DNA from: Gemmataceae bacterium
GTDB lineage: Bacteria; Planctomycetota; Planctomycetia; Gemmatales; Gemmataceae
Assembly (NCBI GenBank): GCA_019748295.1
Contig: JAIEPT010000055.1
Coordinates: 1-34,633, forward strand
Direction of reading: 5' to 3'
DNA length: 34,633 nucleotides
Made by a program: the position numbers and the translations under genes. The notes below the pieces were generated by a model, which ran no database searches, was not told the origin of the DNA, and saw nothing but the letters and a program-made list of their open reading frames with translations. This document shows, piece after piece, positions 33,847-34,633 of the stretch; the stretch's first letter is position 1, and every line of letters begins with the position of its first letter.

Positions 33847-33940
33847 TGTAGCACTCTCGCTCCGCGAGAGTCAAGCGGCGGCGCGCCATGCGATCGCGTG
33901 GCATACATTCGCTTTCCTCTCGCGGAGCGAGAGGGCTACA
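33847..33940. repeat. 94-bp inverted repeat
   Basis: Left arm TGTAGC then CTCTCGCTCCGCGAGAG (33847-33871) pairs with right arm CTCTCGCGGAGCGAGAG then GGCTACA (33916-33940). Each arm is itself a palindrome (CTCGCTCCGCGAG), so alternative small hairpins are possible. It lies 9 nt after the stop of the release-factor-like gene. Confidence 0.82.
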
Positions 33941-34026
33941 TAGGCTGTCGCCGACTACAATGATCCGATGCGAAGCGTGGCGGATCGACCGCCGTGCCGC
34001 CCCGATCGTCATGAAGCAACGCCGCC

Positions 34027-34488
34027 ATGCCGCCGCCGGAATCGTTCTCCTGGGTCGAAAAGCCGCTTTTGGCGGGGTTCGCACGCCCGATGGGCCCCGA
34101 CGAATTGCAATGGCTCCGCAACCAAGGCCTGCAACTTTTAGTCTCGTTGACCGAGAACCCGGTGCAGCGGAGTTGGATCAACGACGCCGGCATGTTCGCG
34201 TTGCATGTGCCGGTCGAAGACATGACGCCGCCGAGCCAAAAGCAGTTCGACCTGATCATCTCCGCGATCGAGAAAGCGCACGCGAAGAGCATGGGCGTGG
34301 GCGTTCATTGCGGCGCCGGCATGGGCCGCACGGGCGCGGTCCTCGCCTGCTGGCTCACGCTCCGCGACATGTCCGCCCCCGCCGCCATCGCCCGCATCCG
34401 CGAACTTCGCCCCGGCTCGATCGAAACCCCCGAACAAGTCGAAGCCGTCCTCGAATTCGCCCGGCGGCACAAGAAACCGCCCATCTGA
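34027..34488 (+). CDS. dual-specificity-type protein phosphatase
   Basis: This 153-residue cytoplasmic phosphatase has the cysteine-phosphatase P-loop HCGAGMGRTG: Cys95 and Arg101 in the CX5R arrangement. Asp65 in HVPVEDMTPPS is the likely general acid. It resembles the small DUSP23/CDC14-like phosphatases found in many bacteria and may dephosphorylate Ser/Thr, Tyr or non-protein phosphate. It could oppose the Ser/Thr kinase at 25.9-27.6 kb, but nothing in the sequence ties them together. In-frame stops lie just upstream (33961), so the ATG at 34027 is the best start, though it lacks a clear ribosome site. A TACAAT sequence at 33956-33961 is a candidate -10 box. Confidence 0.9.
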   Translation: MPPPESFSWVEKPLLAGFARPMGPDELQWLRNQGLQLLVSLTENPVQRSWINDAGMFALHVPVEDMTPPSQKQFDLIISAIEKAHAKSMGVGVHCGAGMGRTGAVLACWLTLRDMSAPAAIARIRELRPGSIETPEQVEAVLEFARRHKKPPI

Positions 34489-34492
34489 TATT

Positions 34493-34579
34493 GGTTAGCC
34501 GCGACGCGCAGCGGAGCGCGAGTCCTGCTCCCCTCTCCCTCCGGGAGAGGGGAGCGCGTCCTGCGCGTCGAGGCTAGCC
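34493..34579. repeat. GGTTAG-family inverted repeat with swapped centre, copy 4
   Basis: It begins GGTTAGCCGCGACGCG 4 nt after the phosphatase stop codon and ends GCGCGTCGAGGCTAGCC. The central third is not the usual loop but CTCCCCTCTCCCTCCGGGAG followed by AGGGGAG, the core of the family seen at 19121 and 27634. This is one module replaced by or inserted into another. Confidence 0.85.
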
Positions 34580-34633
34580 GTGGGGGCACCGAGGCGCGGC
34601 ACGCATCGTCTCGGGGCGCGGGCTCGCCTGTGA

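Overview
The window looks like chromosomal DNA from a planctomycete, most likely a Gemmata-like (Gemmataceae) lineage. The evidence is the gene content: a DUF1559 pseudopilin-like protein, a PmoA/DUF6807 protein, a Tat-exported Gfo/Idh/MocA oxidoreductase, a planctomycete-style membrane Ser/Thr kinase, an excisionase-HTH/receiver fusion, a large BNR/Asp-box protein, and GC-rich codon use. This is inference from family content; no marker gene such as rRNA is present. I saw no tRNA, rRNA, CRISPR array, transposase or phage gene.

Layout. 1-2.0 kb: a C-terminally truncated DUF1559 gene (-) and an HTH/receiver regulator with a good intrinsic terminator. 2.4-5.5 kb: a compact + strand run of DUF1295 membrane protein, CFA-synthase-like methyltransferase, small membrane protein and coaE; the first pair resembles known lipid-modification gene pairs. 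5.6-9.9 kb (-): a minimal nucleotidyltransferase, a frameshifted relic of a PQQ-type beta-propeller gene, and a 1089-residue secreted BNR-repeat protein. 10.5-14.4 kb: a DUF11-repeat lipoprotein (-) divergent from a REC-GGDEF diguanylate cyclase. 14.7-18.8 kb: PmoA/DUF6807 protein, zinc-independent quinone-oxidoreductase-type dehydrogenase (-), and an FHA-GAF-class III nucleotide cyclase. 19.9-23.4 kb (-): a MacAB-type ABC export operon in the order adaptor, ATPase, permease. 23.6-24.2 kb: trpF. 24.8-30.2 kb (-): a large TPR protein, a Ser/Thr kinase and nagA, with only 2 nt between kinase and nagA. 30.3-34.5 kb (+): M50 site-2-type protease, oxidoreductase, release-factor-like GGQ protein and a small dual-specificity-type phosphatase. 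Signalling genes are frequent (receiver, c-di-GMP, cNMP, Ser/Thr kinase, phosphatase).

The most unusual feature is the spaces between genes. Nearly every intergenic region holds inverted repeats built from a limited set of palindromic modules that recur across the window, often nested inside each other as multi-branch, cloverleaf-like foldings. They cluster at the 3' ends of genes. In at least five genes (coaE, the nucleotidyltransferase, the nucleotide cyclase, the ABC ATPase and nagA) the stop codon, and in some cases the last residues, lie inside repeat sequence. One family is a 90-bp inverted repeat ending in GGTTAGCCGCGACGCG, with three copies of exactly 90 bp and a fourth whose centre is replaced by another module. 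No protein in the window obviously mobilises these elements. All pairings were read by eye; no folding or homology search was run.
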